Origin: Cryptomeria japonica | Taxonomy: Eukaryota > Streptophyta > Pinopsida > Cupressales > Cupressaceae | Direction: 5' to 3' | NCBI RefSeq assembly: GCF_030272615.1 | Contig: NC_081408.1 | Coordinates: 336,814,793 to 336,878,792 of the forward strand | DNA: 64,000 nucleotides | In this document: piece by piece, positions 35,700-48,035 of the stretch | Layout: each line of letters begins with the position of its first letter | Position numbering within the stretch: position 1 is the first letter of the stretch | Notes under the pieces: generated by a model | The model's input: only the letters and a program-made list of their open reading frames with translations | What the model was told of the DNA's origin: nothing | Database searches by the model: none | Position numbers and translations under genes: made by a program

Positions 35700-36898
35700 A
35701 ATTAACGCTTTCCACGGTTCATCTCCACAAACTGCATTAAAAATCCACTATGAAGCTAAGGCCACCCCATGAGACTTAAGATCCCGGAGCCCAAGACCCC
35801 CAAGTTTCTTTGGAGTGCAACACCAATCCCATGACACACAGTGTCTGTTTTCAGTTTCCTTACCATTTGACCACAAAAAGTCTCTAAGGATCCTTTCTAA
35901 CTTATTCACCTGATAGTTTGCAAATAACCATGTAGAGGAATAGTATATAGCATGAGAAGATAGAACCTTCTGAACAACTTGGATTCTACCAGCAAGAGAT
36001 AGCAGATGTGTCTGCCATTTATTATGTTTCCTTTCCACTTTGGCATATATCCAGTCCCACATATATTTTGTGGATGGGGAAATAGCAAAAGGAATTCCCA
36101 AATATCTTACAATCTTAGAGGGCCTAGACCATATCCACCCTTTATCTTTCAGTCAGTTGGGAGGGGTCTCTGATCACTCAATCACTGTGGATTTATGGGG
36201 GGGCAATCTTGGATTCAGATGCAGCACAGAAAAATTGTAGCCTGTCCATTACATTGTCAAAATTGCTAGTAGATAGTTCAGTAAACAGAGCAGTATCATC
36301 AGCAAACTAGGCGTTGAGTAGAGGTTTTGTTAGGGAGCCATATTCCTTTGACTGGAGGTCCCAACTCAGTACTTCTGAGAACATAATAAAGAGCATCAGC
36401 TGCAATAACAAATAGGGCCGGGGCAATTGGGCATCCTTGCCTTATAGAACGCTGTAACTCTCTAGGGTCTGAGAGTTCACCATTAACATCAATAACTGTT
36501 GAGGAGTCCTGGAACAAGATTTTAATCCATTTGCAGAAATTTGGAGGAAAACCAAAGGCTTTTAGCATACCCAGTACAAAAGGCCATTCTATTCTGTCAT
36601 AAGCCTTTACAAAGTCTGACAGGATCATTGCCACATTTTGACCATCTTCCTTGGCCTAGTGCATAGCTTCCCAACTAGTAATCAAGTTCTCCAAAATGTA
36701 TCTGCCCTTCATAAAGCCAATTTGAGTAACTGAGATGATCTTTCCTAACACTCCCGAGATCCTCCTATCAAGGTTATTTTTGCAATGATTTTATAAGAGA
36801 GGTTCAAAAGGGTAATTGATCTCCAGTTTTTAATTTGCTTCCTGTCTTCCTCTTTGGGGATCAATTTAATAATTCTTTTATTAATGTTTTTCCCTTGT
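35700..36898 (-). pseudogene. LINE reverse transcriptase, central and C-terminal part
   Basis: Directly left of the LTR insertion the frame resumes (KLIPKEEDRKQIKNWRSI). It continues with LSDFVKAYDRIEWPFVLG, IRQGCPIAPALFVIAADALY, the catalytic FADD motif near 36290 (in a shifted frame next to a stop), and then KWQTHLLSLAGRIQVVQKV in 36101-35748. Frameshifts occur near 36300 and 36130. The RT uses nicked target DNA as primer. Confidence 0.88.
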
Positions 36899-39800
36899 GT
36901 ACCTGTTGACGTGTATTTTGTACACTATCAAACACAGAATAAAATACCCAAGGTACCTTATCCTCTCTTGAATAAAGCCTCTGATTGCTGAAGATATCGC
37001 GGAAAAGGATCAATCAGGATGACTTCAAGGTTCTTGTATGTAGGGTCTCTACGTGTGGATAAGCTCTCTGTGGTATGATGTGATTTGCTGGAATCACAAG
37101 GGGACTTACATTCGATGATTGAACGTCTGATCTGCTTTGAATATTGCTGGAACACAGGATTTTACTGCTTTAGATTTGGAAAAAAAAAGGAAAAAAGATG
37201 AGGGCGAGGAAAGAATCTAATCCTAATACTAAGGAATGTAGGAGCAATGATTGATCTTTGATGAAATTCTAACTAAGTCTTGTTTTGACATCCCAGGACC
37301 ATCTCCACAAGGTTAGTGCGATCTTCGAAGGAAAGCTTTATGATGTTCAAATCATCACTGCAGGTATAGACACCATCAGGTTGATGCATATCAATGAAGA
37401 AGCGACAATTGAAGTTAAGCTTAAGCTGAATGATTTCAGTTGACTACACAAGGCAAGTCTACAATCAACAAACTGCTAGTAGTATGGATATACGAATTTC
37501 ACCATCAATCAAGCACATTTCTTCCACTCATCTAATAACATGAAATCAAATATGAGAAGTATAAAGACCATGCAAATTGTCGAATCGACCCATAAATTTC
37601 ACCATTTCTTCAATGAAGTTACAAGTCTTTTACAACAACATCTTGGCAACAATCTTTGCTTTCTCTCTCAACTCTACTCTAATTGCTATTCTATCAACTA
37701 GCTAATCACCTTCTAACTACTCTCTATCTGTCTTCTAATTGCTTCCAACTATATTTTTTTTTACAAAATGAAGAGCCGGGGCTTATATAGTTCCCACAAT
37801 ACAATTCGATGGCTAAGATCAATTTGAGATCAATGGCCAAGATTCAATAATGAAAACCCTAATTAGGGTTTGTTACAACCATTACATAACATTTAATGCT
37901 CGACCAATGAAATAATTGTATTGCTTGGACACATGTCCTCTTTGGAAAATTCCACCAATGGATAGCCGGGGTAGGTACATCGAAGTCTGTGCCACCTTCC
38001 ATGAGTTAGGTACATTGAATCTGGACATGCTGAGGTGGACCAATCCGACTGGAGAAGTGATGACTAGGATGCCACCTTGTCTGACACTTGTAACTTGGTA
38101 GATATTCAACTTGATGTTGTTGAGAAGCTAGCTTTAATTAATTCATCTGGAACTATCTGCTTCTTCAACGAACCCTTTGCTCTGACTCCTTTTGTCTTTG
38201 ATGTGTAGGATGTTGATGTACCTCGCCTTGGAATGCTGGATTGGAAGAGGTTGCCCTTGTCCTGATGATGCTGGATCGAAGAAGGTCGTCCCTGTCGATG
38301 CTAGACTGGAGGAGGTCGCCCTTGTCCTTGGTTGATCTTCTTGGAGGAGACCGTCCTTGATTTGGCTTGATTTTCCTTGAGGAGAGCCTTCCGACTTTTA
38401 GATATTTCGAACTTGGGAGTCGCCATCTTGATACCTACACAACATTTCACAATTAATAATATATCTTGAAGTGTAGAAATTAGGATTCAAAAGGAAGATT
38501 TAAGATTTTAATTAGGAAACTTCATGATAAATCTTGAGTTATCATTTCCTAATTAACCACGCAATTTTCAAAAACTTGAAGTTCAAAATTCACAATTTCA
38601 ACATTGGGACTAGGATGATCTCGCCATACCTCCACTTGAGAATTAATTCTAAAAAATGATGCAAAAATGAGGTGAATTTTGGTTAGGCGAAATGTAGATT
38701 GGAATCCTTCCTTTAGCAAAATGCGCCTCCTTTAGTCTTTACAAGCATCAACTTCCACCAACTTTAGTCTTCAACACTTGAGGAAAATTCGCTCCAAATA
38801 GGCCAGCTTTCGCACTTCCTTCCTTGCTTCTCCAAATCACACTTGAAACAATGAATGAATGATTTGAATAATGAAAAACACACCCCAAATATATAGAGCG
38901 CTCACCATTTCATCTCTTCATAGGCCGACTTGGCAAAAAAGGCCAAAAAATAAATAAATTTGCAAAAACAAGAGGCCGACCTAATAAAATGGATAAAAAT
39001 AATACTTCAAGCGCTCCTCTTTCAATTTTAATTTAATAAAAATTAATTTTAAATGCCTTTATAATTAAAATTTCGATTTTCTAAGGCTCAAAATTAATTT
39101 ATTAAATGCCATGCGCCTTTATTAAATGCCAATTTAATTGAAATTTTTCAAATATTTCGAAGTTGATGATTTTGGCATTTCATGCGATTTGGAGGATGTC
39201 AACGTTGGGATATGGCAAAAATAAAGAATGCACATGTTAAGCGCTCTAGTCCCTTGGAGAGGGACAGGAGCACTTTTTCATTTTTAGGCTAGGATTCTCA
39301 ATTTTTGAAGTCAAACCTTCGTTCACCATGCTTTAGAAGTTCTTCCCATCTCATACAACGTTGCCTTAGCATAATCTCGGAGGGAATTTGTTGTTTTCAA
39401 AAAAAGTGGGACGGTCCTTCAGTGAGGGACGGGAGCACTTTTGAGTCCATTGCATGAATTCTTGATCATATTAATCTTCAATTTACCCTCAAGGTGTAGA
39501 ATATCACATTTCACACTATCTTGAGCCTTGGTAATAAAAATATTATTTCAAAATGCAAGGTAAATGGTCATATTTGGAAAAAGTGGCACGGTCCTTCAGT
39601 GAGGGACGGGAGCACTTTTGCCAGTTGTCGTCAAAATTTGCAACTCTCGCATCTCAATTCAACTTCAAGGTATTTTAAACACTTTTTCAAACTTGTGCCT
39701 TGGTCTCAATTTGTCCAAAATTGGTGAGAAAGGGAAGATAACATATTAAGTGGCATGGTCCTTCAGTGAGGGATGGGAGCACTTTGAAAAAGTGGCATGG

Positions 39801-41009
39801 TCCTTCAGTGAGGGACGGGAGCACTTTTGCAATTACAAGCTTATCTGTCCTTTGCTAGCCTTCGAAATTATCTTCAATGGATGAATCTTGCCTCCTCTCA
39901 TTCATTTCAATCACGCAACTTGCCTTGCCTTTGCAAGAAATTTGTATTTTTAGAAAAGTGGGATGGTCCTTCAATGAGGGACGGGAGCACTTTGTCTTGG
40001 TCCCCTGGTGAGAGATGGGAGCACTTTTTGTCATTTTGGCATACTTTTTGCTCTTTAAACCTCTCAATTGCGTCCAAGGCATAAGACATCATTCGTCTTT
40101 CCCATCCAAGTCAAGTTTTATCATAAAATATCGAACAATGAAGAGAAACTTGAAAAAGTGGCACGGTCCTTCAGTGAGGGACGGGAGCACTTTTTGTCAT
40201 TTGGGTTGATTTACTCCCTTGTAGACTGCTTAAATTATATTCAATGGACAAAACATGCTTCCCTTAACCTCTTCAAATCATAAAATCACCTTAACCTTGC
40301 AAAGATAGTGCAAATTTGAAAAAAGTGGCACGGTCCTTTAGTGAGGGACGGGAGCACTTTTTGCGTTCTAAGCCAAATTGTCTCACTTTTCACCTCGAAA
40401 TTTCTTTGCTGGGGAAGATTTCATCTTACTTCATGCTATGAATAGAAGTTAATGTCCAATTATCATTCCGGAAGACCCTTTCTGGCTAAAATATTCAAAA
40501 TTTAGGTCTCCAATCATTTCACAAGGCATAATTAGGTCATCTTCAAGGCTAGGAATCAGTTATCTTGAAAAAGTGGCATGGTCCTTCAGTGAGGGATGGG
40601 AGCACTTTTTTGTGTTTCAGGCATCATCTTGCCTCCGAAAATTGATCAAAATTTACCTAGGCAAGAATATACAATTTCATCTTCAAAATGCTAACACTTA
40701 GACAAAATTTGAATTTTACCCCAAAAAATTCCCGAATCTAGACCTAACCTGGGACATATCTGACTTCCTGACAGACTCACCTTATCGACTCAATCTCGAT
40801 CCTCGGGAGGACACTTAATCACTTTCAAAATTTGACTGGACTCAGCTTGAAAAATATCCAAAAGAAACCCCTAAGGTTTAGCCCTAGCCCAGACAGACAA
40901 CTCACTCATTCAAAACCCTAAAAGCAGAGAGAAGAGCAGGCAAAACAAAGGCAAAAAGAGGGGGTCCCCATTTTAATGGGGCGATGTGTGAAAACGTCAC
41001 AACAGTACC
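36899..41009 (-). mobile_element. Solo LTR of a 4-kb LTR family (copy 1), TSD GTACC
   Basis: The LTR 36904-41004 (4101 bp) starts TGTTGTGACG and ends ACGTCAACA on the minus strand. It is flanked by gtacc at 36899-36903 and 41005-41009. It interrupts LINE reverse transcriptase, and the coding sequence rejoins across it. There are no coding domains inside. It is homologous to 47453-56536 (minus its insertion) and to 57960-59142. It carries a hairpin-unit array at 39241-40610. The parent element is not identified. Confidence 0.92.
39241..40610. repeat. Array of about ten hairpin-forming ~43-bp units in solo LTR copy 1
   Basis: Units start near 39241 (divergent), 39400, 39577, 39748, 39786, 39953, 39996 (partial), 40153, 40317 and 40567. 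Each has outer arms aaaaagtg / cactttt and inner arms cggtcc / gggacg around ttcagtga. Spacing is mostly 165-200 bp with non-identical spacer sequence. Confidence 0.9.
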
Positions 41010-41620
41010 CTGTTCAAAGGCAGCATTATACAGTTCTAACAGTTCAAGGCTAATCCATTCTATGCTTTCTTTATAAAATTCTGCCGGTAATCCATCCACT
41101 CCCGAAGATTTTCCATTAGCCAAGGACATGATTGTGTCATCAATATCCTTCATCATGATATCTTTGTCTAACTCTTTAGCCTCATCCTTAGATATTTTTT
41201 AAGGAATCAGTTTGAGACACTTAGCGAGCATGCTTTTATTATCTTCATCTTGTTTTGATGTAAAAATCCCTTGAAAGAATTCTCTGAATGCCCTCCTCAC
41301 CTCTTGAGGTTCATTTGCAAGGACCCCATTGACTTGAATTTCCTTTATATATTCTCTTTTCTACTTGTTCTTGACCAATTTGAAGAAGTAGTTAGTCCCC
41401 TTATCCCCTTCTTTTAACCATGTCATCCTGGCTTTGATTTTCTGCCCCTGAAATTTATAGTTTTGAATCTTCCTCAACATCATCTTTGTTCTGATCAGTT
41501 TATTTTCCATCTCCTCATTATGGACTACATACTGTAGGTCCTCTATTTTATTAAGCTTGCAGTGTAGTTCATCTTCAGCCTTGTTTCTGCCAAGTGTCTT
41601 CTTTTACCCCACAAACTGAA
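41010..41620 (-). pseudogene. LINE ORF2, pre-RT region and first RT block
   Basis: The minus strand reads MTWLKEGDKGTNYFF, then EIQVNGVLANEPQEVRRAF, then SLANGKSSGVDGLPAEFYKE. This is the first block of a LINE reverse transcriptase (compare the family motif with GxDG and P-EFYK). It is cut at 41005 by the solo LTR, after EQGT. Two stops are visible (near 41360 and 41200). Confidence 0.85.
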
Positions 41621-41699
41621 ACATTTTCTTCCAAAACTGCACCAAGGAATCCCACTTATCAATTGGATTCACTGTTCCATTATAGGCAAGTGGCCATTC

Positions 41700-42540
41700 T
41701 AATAGCATCTAGGCAGTCACTATCATGGAGAAGGGAGACATTGAGTTTAAATACATTTTTGTTTTTATCTCTCTGTCGATTGGTTTGAGCCATCTCAAGA
41801 TTAATCTAGGCTGAAATGGGGAAGTGATCAGACATGGTGACCGGGGTGACCCTGACAGGGTTATCACTGCCATCGTGCATGAAAGAGAAGGCCACATGAT
41901 CTGCATAGATTCTATCTTGTCTGCAATATATCCTCTGTCTGCCAGCTTGATTATTGCACCATATATACTAGATGGCAGAGGACAGATCTATTTTGTTAGC
42001 CAAGGGGTCAACAACATTAAGCCTCCTTTTGGCCTTAGCTCAAAAGAATTGTTCATTGCCTTTCCAACAAGCCTTTTTTCCTCCTTGCTTGTCTTCTTTT
42101 AATTCAATCATATTAAATTCTCCTAATAGAATCCAGTAGGCTTTAGGCATGGATGTGGCCATCCAATCCCATAAGGCAGCTCTTTCTCTATAGTCATTAG
42201 ATGCATATATCAAGCAGATGCCAATATTTTCTCTCTTATATTTTATGGTAATCGAGCACACCCTATTACAAGGGGAGTACCTTGAAAGGCAGACATGTTC
42301 AGCCCATTTAGGGCCAATCAATATAGTTGTTCCCCCTTTACCCTTTTCATGCTCAGTTATGAATCTTGTGGCCTGTTTCCAGATAAATTTCATAGTGTTA
42401 GAGGCCTGGAATACAACAACTTTTACTTCTTGGAGGCATACAATATCAATATTTTTCAGTTTTTTGCACTAGGTCCTAACCACATACTTTCTGTCACTCA
42501 TCTCAAGTCCTCTAACGTTCCAGCTTGCAATGTTCAACAT
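41700..42540 (-). pseudogene. LINE ORF2 apurinic endonuclease domain
   Basis: The start is the ATG at 42540 (MLNIASWNVRGLE). Endonuclease motifs follow: CLQEVKV, ATRFITEHEKGKGGTTILIG, NIGICLIYASND and LLGEFNMIE, where the usual GDFN has become GEFN. A TAG lies near 42475, and the open frame runs 42393-42040. The enzyme nicks target DNA to prime reverse transcription. The Asp-to-Glu change in GDFN alters a metal-binding residue. Confidence 0.88.
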
Positions 42541-42599
42541 CATATTATGGTTTAGATTGAGGAGGGTTCTTTTGGTTCTTATAAAGCTTGTTAAAGAAC

Positions 42600-44035
42600 T
42601 CAGGCATCTCTCCTCCCTTTTTAGTAGTTTTCTTCTTAGAGCTCGAGTTGGATAGAGACTGTGTATCCATCATTTTCCTCTTCTTCTTCTTCTCACTCTT
42701 CTTTACAACCATTTCAAAGGGTTCAGCATCTTCTTATGTGCCAGCTTCTATCATCTCAATTTCAGTGTTACACAAAGCTATCTCTTTGCCAAATGCCTCA
42801 TCTCTTGGTTGGAGGTTGGACTTAATGATTCAGGGGACATCTCCCATATGCAGAGGAGCCATTTGTTTCATATTCCTAAATAACTTTGCCCTCGCTTGCA
42901 TAGATTCCAAAGCGAGTTGTTGAGCATTTTTCTTTTGGCAACTATCAATGCCATTGGGATCTACTGACTGAGAATTGGAGCAAGTCACCTATCCCCCCTG
43001 CTTGGTAGCAGGGATAACAACCAATTCTTCCTCAAATATTGGGTTTAAAAGAGAGATATTATAGTATTTGGGTACTTCTCCATTCTTACAATTAGACTTA
43101 TCACTGATAGGGCCGTTGCTTATTTCTATGTCAGTGCCCCAACAAATTCTAGGGGTTTCGTAACATTAAAAACTCCCCTCTAATTATCTTTTAGCAAGGG
43201 ACATTCCTTCCTGGTATGCCCATCCTTTTTGCAATGAAAACAAGCATTCAAGTTTCCAAGTACTTCCATGTCCCAACATGATGTTTCACCTTCAACCGTC
43301 AGAGTAATTTTATCTGGGATAACAGAATTGGGGTCTAGAGCAATTAAAACCTTAGCATTCAAATGAGGTAGGGTAACCCTCGACTCCTCAATATGGAGCA
43401 CGTTTCTGAGGGGTTTCAATAATTGAGGCAAAAAGGACCAGTATTGAACAAAGACTGTCCAACATCCCAAAACCCTTTCTTTAGGACATGGTCCTGCATA
43501 TTGTGGTTTTTTCAAGACAACAACAAAAAGCCCTTTTTGCATCATATGACAAAAATTGACATATGCTCCCAGTTTCTTTCCCCACACATTACCAATCCAG
43601 TCGTCAAAAAATCTACTTGAAGGCAGATCGTTTAAATCCATACAGACAAAATATTGAAACTTTTTTTAGTTTGGACTGTTCATTCTTAATTGCCTTCACC
43701 ATATCTTCATTTGGAGTCAAAGAAGAATTTTAGGACCAGGAAGAGGCATTTTACCATCTCTTCCATCTCTGGGGTCACCATTTTCAATGTTGCCTCCATT
43801 TCGAAGTCCATTTCCATTGGTCCCCAGTAATCCTCCTAGTTCCAAATCATTGGTCGCCAAGATTCTTCCATGAAACACTGCAGACGAAGGGCACTTTGGA
43901 CGAGTATCTTCCACAGAAACAACGACTTTGTATGACAATCTTTGATTTCCAATTGCCGGTCTAACTTCCTCATTCTTGTTTTTATCAGTCTTTCAAACCT
44001 TATCACAGCCTTCTTGGGCTTCATTAATGTCGCCC
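42600..44035 (-). pseudogene. LINE ORF1 (gag-like, DUF4283 plus CCHC knuckle), broken
   Basis: Segments 43938-43717 and 43641-43180 are in different frames. The second carries FFDDWIGNVWGKKLGAYVNF, then MMQKGLFVVVLKKP, typical of the LINE ORF1 RNA-binding domain. It ends with the knuckle CFHCKKDGHTRKECP before a TAA at 43180. A basic Lys/Ser-rich tail (KKSEKKKKRKMMDTQS) is readable with stops to about 42600. ORF1 protein coats element RNA. Confidence 0.82.
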
Positions 44036-44400
44036 ATCACATTGCCTTCTGCAATGAATTAATATGATACTAGAAACTTTAGGGCCGGACTCTTGGCCAA
44101 ACAGGGCAAGTGTAATCAGCGTTTTTGAATACAACAAACAAATTAGAAACATCAACCTTCACACATGCGAACAAGAAAAACCAAACAAGACAGAATGAAA
44201 GCCAAGGGAAGCAAATAAAGCACAAAAATCATAGCAAATGTGGAAAGGAGAACAAAGATCGCCAGGACATCAAGGATGGCCAGGTTGCATGCACGCTCGT
44301 CGAGGAGGATGAGGTGTCTATTCACCTTCCTCAGAGCGCACCCACCTGCTCAACACTAACTCTTTTTCCAAAAATAGGGCTACTGAAATAGCAACTACCA

Positions 44401-45234
44401 GAAATAACCTTGGCTATAAATAGCAAATTGATGCATGAATCTCCATGCTGATTTTGATAAACTCCTTGCTTTGAAACATGACAGATTCATTGACAAATAT
44501 TGAAACCCTAATCAATTGGAAAATCGTTTCCTAAGGTTTTGTTGAGATTGAAAATGGTGACCAAATCCTTTTAACAAGTGTATGATGAAACCCTAGAATA
44601 AGAACTTGATGACCTTGGCAATAGACCCATGAAAACTATCATCAATATATCTATGCATAATTTTTAAAACTGGCTGGTAACTGCCATGAAACCCACAGAT
44701 TTTATGCGTTTTCAATTTACTTCTCAACTATTTGACCAAATGTTAAATTTGATATTGTTGGTCAATTGTTTGTCATAATTCTCGGACTTAAATATTGAAG
44801 AGTATTAATAGCTTATCATTCAAAATCATAATCATTTGTGTTGCTTACTGCATGATTAGTTTGAGTTTGTAAGTCTGGATGGCTATGCTGCTAAGGCATT
44901 CTTAATTATCTATTTCTAGCATTGTATACATTGTAGTATTATGTGGGCTTGCTGCGAGTAAGTTAGTGTCCCAATTATTGTATGTTGTCACCTTGCCTTT
45001 GTTGGGATTTGGGTGATTGGAGAGTGAAAGGGTTTATGCATCTCATCAAACATTTGCAAAAAATTCAAAAATCTCATGTTGAGGCATTATAGTGGTATCA
45101 AAGTTGGTCTTGCTAGCTTATTCCAAAAGCTAACCATTTGTTGCAGAGTTTACGACATGTTCAGTAATAACAAAAAAATTAGAAAAGAAGAAATCATGAG
45201 AGATAGAAAAAAGACATCTCCATAAAAGACTTAA
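44401..45234. other. Unassigned intron sequence, no gene seen
   Basis: There are no reading frames or repeats of note. A string tggtatcaaag near 45090 resembles a primer site but has no LTR next to it. Confidence 0.55.
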
Positions 45235-47409
45235 TTTTTGGCAAGCTTTAGCACCTCACATCCTCCAAAGCCATATTGCCTCACATGTTGCTTTGATTGT
45301 TCCCTTGAGGAAAGAGCTACTACTTGTTGCTTCTTATTGGTTCATGTGATTGCACTTGTAGCAAGGTTAAAAGCATATCCAAAAATGGATTTCTTGTCAT
45401 CAATAAAACCTGCCCAATCTAAAAACCTAGGATCTTTGCTTCTGCTATACAAAATGCCAAAGTTAAGTGTCCCTTTCACATATCTTACCACCCACTTCAT
45501 TGCAACCCAATGTTTTGCCTTGAGTGTTGTCACGAGTCTAGAAATGTAACTCACGACCATAGTTCCAGGACTCACCACCCAACTCGGGATGTGGCAAAAA
45601 AATTGGCAAAACTCGGCAGGACAAGGCAAAATACCAGCTTCTACTGAGTTTTGCCTAAAGTAAGTCCTTGGAGAGTCCCGAATTCCTGAGACTCGGCTAG
45701 GGTCACTAAGCTTGGGACTCGCCAGGACTCTGTCGAGTTTTGCCCCTTTTTTTGCCGATTCCCGAGTCTGGTTAGCCTTGCCGAGTCCGAGTCTTGTTTC
45801 TCTCACGACATAGCTCAAATCAGGTCTAGTGGCTGTAAGATAGATAAGGCTACCCACTAGTTGCGTAAATACTGGCTCATTGATTACCTTTGGGTCTGAT
45901 TAGGCTGAAAGCTTCAACTCTTTCTCCATAGGTGTAGACAAGATTTCACGATCTGTCATTTTGAACTTGTTGCGAAAATTCATGGCATATTTAGATTGAG
46001 AAATAAAAAAAACCACCACCTATTTGCCAAACCTCTACACCTAGGCAATAATGTAGGAGGCCTAAGTTTGTCATGTCAAAAGCCTTACTCAAATTATGAA
46101 TCTTAGTTAATCAAATAATTGTCAATCTTATGTACCACGCCTTGGGTGCTGGCTTTAGGCCATAAAGAGCTTTCATTAGTTTGTATACTTGATGCTTCTT
46201 TCCCGCAACTTGAAAATCTTGAGGTTGTGTCATGTACACTTTTTCCTCCATGTCATGAGTGAGGAAGGCACTCTTCACATCCATTTGATGGACTTTCCAA
46301 CCAAACTATATTGCCATGACTAGAACTAGACGGATAATGCTCATATTTTTTGTAGGATAAAGGTCTCTTGATAGTCAACACCTTCTCTCTATGAAAACCC
46401 TTTAGCAACCAATAATGCTTTGTACTTGTTAATTGTACCGTCAACTTTGTATGTAAACTTATTTGCAGCCAAGGGGTTTCTTCCTTGGTGGAAAATCTGA
46501 AGGAACACAAGCATTGTTTTTTATAAGACTCTGATGTTCGGTTTCCATGACCTTTTTCCATTTAGGTTTTCTTTTCGCTTCATTAAACACCAGTGACTCA
46601 TAAATTTCTTGAATGTTGGCCATAAGAGAAAAGTTAATTGTGTCCTTTCTCTTGCCTATTGATGATCTCACTTTGATCATTTCATCATCTTGAACATCAC
46701 CAACGAGTTTTTCCCACCACTTTGGTCTCTTTTTCGAACCCTCTATATCCTAATCAGTGTACGCATCATGACTTGGGTTGCCTATTTCTCTCTCATCTGG
46801 ATGTTGATCCAGGTCCTCCTTAAGAAAATTAAGATTTCACATGCTCAGAATGATATTCCTAATGTTTAGAATCATTAGTGACCCCCCCTTCATGCAAATC
46901 TAAAAGAAGCTAGAGGTCTCAATCCTTAGCCTTCAGAGGCCGATCTGCAATACTCTTGATCTTTGAAGGGAGCTAAGAAGGCCCAGCTTCTTCATCAATC
47001 TCAACATCCTTGCCGAATGTCAAATGGTCAGTTGCAACATCGATTAGCCTGTGGGCTTTATGATTGTCAATTTATCTTGTAAGCATCAACTTGTGATTTT
47101 TGAGTCAAACTTGGTTCTTTTTGCATATGGAATCTAGACTCATATGCAGTAGAACTGAAAACCTTGACATGGCCCACTCTCAGTTTCCTCCCAAGCCATG
47201 CTTCCTCTGGGGTCTTCTTCTTCAGTGCTTGTGTGGGAGACCTATTGAGAAGATAAACAATAGTGTAAGCTGCCTTAGCCCAAAAACTTCTTAGGAACAC
47301 TCTTGTTCTTCAACATACACTGAGCTATCTTTGTAATTGTATGGTTCATTCTCTCAACTACTCCATTTTGTTGTGGAGTACATGATGTTGTGTTTTGACA
47401 TTTAAATCC
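45235..47409 (-). pseudogene. Copia 3, integrase end to RNase H, decayed
   Basis: On the minus strand, from 47409 down, it reads integrase with TPQQNGVVERMNHTITK (catalytic Glu), then KAAYTIVYLLNRSPTQAL, a linker, reverse transcriptase pieces (46680-46253) and RNase H (45857-45342, with ATRPDLSYVV and later AMKWVVRYVKGTLNFGILY). The 3' end is lost near 45235, just after a shifted CEAIWL-type segment, so no 3' LTR is present. Many stops and shifts occur. It continues beyond a large insertion at 56666-57400. Confidence 0.85.
45550..45809. mobile_element. hAT-like MITE (244 bp) in Copia 3, TSD CTCACGAC
   Basis: The insertion 45558-45801 is flanked by ctcacgac at 45550-45557 and 45802-45809, the 8-bp duplication typical of hAT transposons. 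Its ends (catagttccaggactc and, inverted, agaaacaagactcgg) are only partly matching inverted repeats. It is rich in actcgg/cgagtc motifs. It separates SYVV from SYIS in the Copia RT/RNase H region. Insertion plus duplication is 252 bp, so the frame stays open. Confidence 0.75.
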
Positions 47410-47452
47410 GTTTTTAGCAGTGTTCCACGGAAACATGTTTCCCCCCTCAGGC
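47410..47452. mobile_element. hAT-like MITE, left part, TSD GTTTTTAG
   Basis: The element begins at 47418 with cagtgttccacgg, after the 8-bp duplication gtttttag (47410-47417). After 35 bp it is interrupted by a solo LTR. The right part is at 56537-56657. Confidence 0.85.
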
Positions 47453-48035
47453 TGTTGTGACGTATTCACACATCGCCCTATTGCAAATGGGGACCCCTAC
47501 TTTTTGCTTTCTGGGGTTTGTTTTTCTAGGTCTTTTAGGGTTTTGTCTATTAGCCTTTGCATGCTGAGTGTTGCCAGGGGGATCACTCAGATGGCAGGCT
47601 CTGCTTGAGCCAAGGTGAGTCAGCAGGTGCTCCAGGTTAGGGTTTCTTTGAAAGTCTCCCTTAGGCCTAGTTTTGCTCTTGTTGCTAATAGTGTCTTGTT
47701 TGAGTTTCAGGAGGTCAATGAAGCTTGGTGAGTGAATATCATCTTTGAAGATCTGAGTTAGGTCAAGTTGGTGGGTGATGAAGTCTGGAATGTCATCCTG
47801 ATCTTCAAATGCCCTGAAATTTGGCTAAGTCTGGAATGTCATCCTGATCCTGAAATTTGACTGTCTAGAAAATTGAAGAATTCTCCAAAAACTAGATTTG
47901 GCATTATAACTCCTGGAGGTCCGAAACCACTCTCAAACATCCTGACAGTATATATGGAATATAACTTAAAGTATAAGACTTATACTTAAATGTTATATTC
48001 CATACATGAATCCTGACGGAGAGACCAAAATGTCA

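Larger units (their letters stand above)
34140..44400 (-). mobile_element. LINE (L1-type non-LTR retrotransposon), split by a solo LTR
   Basis: On the minus strand it has ORF1 with a gag-like domain and CCHC knuckle (about 44035-42600), ORF2 endonuclease (from 42540), reverse transcriptase (split at 41005/36898) and the C-terminal zf-RVT region (ending 34507). Without the inserted LTR (36904-41004) it is about 6 kb, a normal length for a plant LINE. Several stops and frameshifts make it inactive. Its outer ends are approximate, since I could not identify a target-site duplication. Confidence 0.85.

Noticed and set aside
45085-45100. Primer-site-like tggtatcaaag on the + strand
   Set aside because: It matches only 11 nt, with no LTR end before it and no gag after it.
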